A stretch of DNA of 34,921 bases, from NCBI RefSeq assembly GCF_000614025.1, contig NZ_BAKF01000026.1, forward strand, positions 1 to 34,921, read 5' to 3'. The stretch comes from Prevotella aurantiaca JCM 15754 (GTDB taxonomy: Bacteria; Bacteroidota; Bacteroidia; Bacteroidales; Bacteroidaceae). Positions 31,929 to 34,921 of the stretch are shown here, in pieces; the first letter of the stretch is position 1; every line of letters begins with the position of its first letter. The translations under genes and the position numbers were made by a program. Below the pieces are notes generated by a model. It did no database searches. It worked only from the letters and a program-made list of their open reading frames with translations, and had not been told where the DNA came from.

Positions 31929-33563
31929 TTAATAACCAGAATTCTGTATCAAGTTCTTGTTTACGATGATATCGCTATTTGGAATTGCAAAGACATTGCG
32001 TGTTGTAGCAAAGTTACGTCCGTTAAGTTCCCCACCTTTCCAAGCCCAGTTGTAGTTTACATTACCACCAAACTTGTTAAAACGAACTAAGTCTACACGG
32101 CGACGGCCTTCAAAGTAGAACTCTTTACACCATTCATTCAGAATATCATTAAGTGTATAAGCGCCAGAAGTTCTTGCTGTTGCATGAGCACGAATATGAA
32201 GCTGATTGATAAGATCAGTACCTTCTGTTGTAGTTTGACCACCATTTAAGCGAGCTGTAGCCTCTGCATAGGTAAGATAAGCCTCTGCTACACGGAACAA
32301 GAAGAAGTCGGTATCAGCATAACGGAGGTCTTTTGCAGTTGCGCCTGTTGAGTAGAAGTTGTTGTATTTCACTACTGCGAAGCCCTTAGTAAATACTGAA
32401 AGGTCTTTTGAATTCTCTTGTGTGATAGTTCTGTCTACACCATCGAACAATGCACGATCATCGCCAGCTTCTGTAGGCATAACTGCTCCAGTAACTGAAG
32501 GGGCATTGTTGTTGGGGAAGAACTTGTCGATAAGGTCTTTACGAGCACGAACACCTGCCCAGTTTGCATTATCGTAAAGGTTGCCACCAGCTGAACCATT
32601 GATGTTTACTGTTGCAGCCTTGTCGTAGCAAGCGTTAATCAAGAATACTGTACCACCATAAGCAGCAGTGCGCTTACCGTCCTGAAGGATAGGGAAGATA
32701 GCTTCAACAGATGCACCGTTTTCGCCATTATCACCCATAAAGAGTTGTTGATAAGCAGTCCAGCCGTTTACTGTTGCACCTGTATATAATTGATATGGTG
32801 AATTGATAACCTTCTTAGCATAGTCTGCAGCCTTCTGCCATTGAGCTGTACCAGTATAAACTTCAGCATTTAAGTAGAGGCGAGAAAGCAACATCCATAC
32901 AGCAGCCTTGTCTACACGACCATAGTTTGCATCAGTAGATTTCTTTGCTCGAGGTTCCATCAAGTCATTCTCGATAGCCAAGAGTTCCTTTTCAATATAA
33001 TCATACATCTGCTTGCGTGAGTATTGCGGTGCGGCTTTAGCAGAAACTTCTTCTGTGAAAGGAATATTGCCGAACGCATCCATCAAGAAATAGTAGTCGA
33101 GTGCACGGATAAAACGTACTTCTGCGGTCTTTTGCTTATCCAAATCACCAAAGTTACTAATATATTGATTGCAAATAGTAACTCCAAAGTAAAGACGATA
33201 ATAGAATCCTTTAAGCATTGGATGAGAGCTACCATAAGCATTGAAGTTAAACTCTGGAATACCTTCGTCTTGTGTCCAACAACAGATTGCCTCATCGGTA
33301 GTAAGTTCATTAGAGTTGAACAACTGTCTGATAAAACCTGTTGTACCTCCGTCAAGACCATCGATGTCGCAATCACCATCAGGGCCGCTGTTTCCTGCTA
33401 AAGCAAAGTTTGCATAGCACTTATTAAACAAATGATTTGGATTTATCTCCGTTTGGAGGTTTGGGTCAATTGGTTTTACATCCAAATCCTTTACACAAGA
33501 AGTAATGCTCAAGGAAAGCAACAAAGCTGCTACAGGAGCTATTTTCTTAATATATTGTATCAT
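31929..33563 (-). CDS. susD: SusD/RagB-family starch-binding outer-membrane lipoprotein
   Basis: The protein has 544 residues. The lipoprotein signal has the cysteine at C23 (LSLSITSC). The SusD fold is clear: an N-terminal tetratricopeptide-like helical region (HLFNKCYANFALAG, YRLYFGVTICNQYI, EVRFIRALDYYFLMDAFGNIPF) and the C-terminal consensus LRYADTDFFLFRVAEAYLTYAEATARLNG. Near the end come FYFEGRRRVDLVRFNKFGG and a FAIPNSDIIVN segment. It forms the lid of the SusC barrel and binds glycan, probably starch given the amylase and SusE/F neighbours. It starts 22 bp after susC and is cotranscribed with it. Confidence 0.95.
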   Translation of the reverse strand: MIQYIKKIAPVAALLLSLSITSCVKDLDVKPIDPNLQTEINPNHLFNKCYANFALAGNSGPDGDCDIDGLDGGTTGFIRQLFNSNELTTDEAICCWTQDEGIPEFNFNAYGSSHPMLKGFYYRLYFGVTICNQYISNFGDLDKQKTAEVRFIRALDYYFLMDAFGNIPFTEEVSAKAAPQYSRKQMYDYIEKELLAIENDLMEPRAKKSTDANYGRVDKAAVWMLLSRLYLNAEVYTGTAQWQKAADYAKKVINSPYQLYTGATVNGWTAYQQLFMGDNGENGASVEAIFPILQDGKRTAAYGGTVFLINACYDKAATVNINGSAGGNLYDNANWAGVRARKDLIDKFFPNNNAPSVTGAVMPTEAGDDRALFDGVDRTITQENSKDLSVFTKGFAVVKYNNFYSTGATAKDLRYADTDFFLFRVAEAYLTYAEATARLNGGQTTTEGTDLINQLHIRAHATARTSGAYTLNDILNEWCKEFYFEGRRRVDLVRFNKFGGNVNYNWAWKGGELNGRNFATTRNVFAIPNSDIIVNKNLIQNSGY

Positions 33564-33585
33564 TGTTATTGTTTTTTAAATAGAA

Positions 33586-34921
33586 TTAGAAATTTAAGTT
33601 AAGACCTACAATGAATGACATTGGGCGAGGATAAAGGTTATTGTCAATACCGCCAAATACTTCAGGGTCTATACCTTTATATTTTGTAAGTGTAAGCAGG
33701 TTGGAAGCAGTACCATAAACACGTCCGCTCAAACCATGCCAGCCACTAGTCTTAAAGAGATCGGCAAAGCTATAACCCAATGTAATGTTATCAAGCTTCA
33801 AGAATGAGGCATTCTGCACCCAACGATCCGAAAGGATTGCTGTAGTATTACTTGTTTGCCAGTTGTCATTAACTGACGCAACGGGTCTATTTGACAAGAA
33901 CTCAGATGAAGCCCAAATAGCAGCAGGAGATATATTAGCTCGTCCAGCCATTAAGTCATTGAACACATAATTGCCTATGTTAGCACGAAGAGAGAAACCA
34001 AAGTCCCATCTCTTATACTCTAAACGAGAAGAAAGGCCCATTGTTACAGGAGCCATTGGGCTCTTATAGAAATATTTATCAGCTTCAGTAATTTGACCAT
34101 CAGCATTTCTATCTACAACTGCACCCTCAATAGCCTTACCATCTTTGTCGTAAATCTGTTGATAAACGTAGAATGAAGAGGCAGGGTGTCCTACTGCGTG
34201 TGCTTGTGCATTGCCGCCAGTTCCTGCTGAAATACCACCTGTAGGAACAAAGTATTTAGAGTCTCTTCCACCTGTAAGGTCAGTGATTTCGTTCTTATTG
34301 TATGTGAAGTTATAGTCAATTGTCCAATACCAATCATTTGTTTCGATAGCTCTCCAGCGCAAAGCAGCTTCAATACCAGTATTCTTTAATGAACCAATAT
34401 TAGAAGCAACTTGGTTACGGAAGTTAGATCCTGCAGCTACAGTTACAGTGTTTAAGAGGTCTGTAGTCTTACGATAGTACCAATCTATGCTACCTGTGAG
34501 ACGTTGGTTAAGGATACCCCAATCAAGTCCAACATTATAAGTTGTTGTTGTTTCCCAAGTTAAATTCTTATTTACAGCTTGTGGGCGAACAACAGTTCCA
34601 TCGTCTGTTACAGGATATTCGTTATTCGTGCCACTACCTATTTGATATATATCGAAGTAGTTGTAGTCGCCAATTCCTTCCTGTTGACCAGTCATACCCC
34701 ATCCTAAACGGAGCTTCAAATCGCTCAACCACTTGATATCACGGAATTTATTTTCATCTTTTACTTTCCAAGCAAATGCAAATGAAGGGAAGTAAGCCCA
34801 GTGTTCTTTGAAACGAGAAGCACCATCAGCACGGAACGTTGCAGTAACATAATAACGGTCCATCAAACTCCAGTTTGCACGTCCAAAGAATGATACGAGG
34901 TAGTTTTCGGTAAGATATAAA
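33586..34921 (-). CDS. susC: SusC-type TonB-dependent outer-membrane transporter (partial, C-terminal 444 residues)
   Basis: The frame stays open to the right edge of the window, so the N-terminal plug and most of the barrel lie outside. The visible part is the C-terminal barrel of a SusC/RagA transporter. It contains FRADGASRFKEHWAYFPSFAFAW, LRLGWGMTGQQEGIGDY, a WYYRKTTDLL segment, RWDFGFSLRANIGNYVFN and the terminal KYKGIDPEVFGGIDNNLYPRP, with a final aromatic residue (LNLNF). It imports malto-oligosaccharides or similar glycans together with SusD, whose gene follows 22 bp later. The specificity is inferred from the locus. The first in-frame Met seen is internal and is not the start. Confidence 0.93.
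   Translation of the reverse strand, partial: LYLTENYLVSFFGRANWSLMDRYYVTATFRADGASRFKEHWAYFPSFAFAWKVKDENKFRDIKWLSDLKLRLGWGMTGQQEGIGDYNYFDIYQIGSGTNNEYPVTDDGTVVRPQAVNKNLTWETTTTYNVGLDWGILNQRLTGSIDWYYRKTTDLLNTVTVAAGSNFRNQVASNIGSLKNTGIEAALRWRAIETNDWYWTIDYNFTYNKNEITDLTGGRDSKYFVPTGGISAGTGGNAQAHAVGHPASSFYVYQQIYDKDGKAIEGAVVDRNADGQITEADKYFYKSPMAPVTMGLSSRLEYKRWDFGFSLRANIGNYVFNDLMAGRANISPAAIWASSEFLSNRPVASVNDNWQTSNTTAILSDRWVQNASFLKLDNITLGYSFADLFKTSGWHGLSGRVYGTASNLLTLTKYKGIDPEVFGGIDNNLYPRPMSFIVGLNLNF

Overview
The window looks like a chromosomal segment from a Prevotella-like member of the Bacteroidota. It is AT-rich. It encodes type IX secretion (T9SS) C-terminal sorting domains, a SusC/SusD-type starch locus and SusE/SusF-like lipoproteins. 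Many genes are preceded by the Bacteroidota -7 box TAnnTTTG. I see no rRNA, tRNA, CRISPR array, transposase, integrase or phage gene.

Layout, left to right. (1) 1-194: the tail of an unidentified + strand gene. (2) 617-9813: two large divergent genes for secreted surface proteins. One is a 1892-aa multidomain T9SS cargo on the - strand. The other is a 929-aa leucine-rich-repeat T9SS cargo on the + strand. Between them lies a well-conserved cobalamin riboswitch with its own promoter, reading toward the 1892-aa gene. (3) 10167-16087: an anaerobic asparagine/aspartate module on the - strand: aspartase, an outer-membrane porin, a periplasmic asparaginase and a Dcu-type dicarboxylate exchanger. 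(4) 16435-17695: a + strand pair, Bcp-type peroxiredoxin and a TIGR02757/DUF2400 protein. (5) 18084-22740: - strand housekeeping genes, namely an M23/LysM peptidase and a DJ-1-like protein-ispD-recG operon. (6) 22977-26600: a + strand operon of nadK, an ABC exporter and a TlpA-like thioredoxin fused to a TonB C-terminal-like domain. (7) 27047-34921: a - strand starch-utilisation locus of susC (cut by the window edge), susD, susE-like, susF-like and a GH13 alpha-amylase whose C-terminal starch-binding part is out of frame.

How the genes work together. In region 3 asparagine would enter through the porin and be hydrolysed to aspartate in the periplasm. Aspartate would then be exchanged for succinate by Dcu and deaminated to fumarate, the acceptor for fumarate respiration. 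In region 7 SusD/E/F would bind starch at the cell surface, the amylase would cut it, and SusC would import the oligosaccharides.

The observations most worth checking are: the cobalamin riboswitch in front of a giant T9SS surface protein with a DUF4465-like domain; an intergenic element of about 160 bp present twice, with a compensating base-pair change in its hairpin; three TATAATTATA palindromes spaced exactly 21 bp apart; the TlpA-TonB fusion; and the amylase frameshift.
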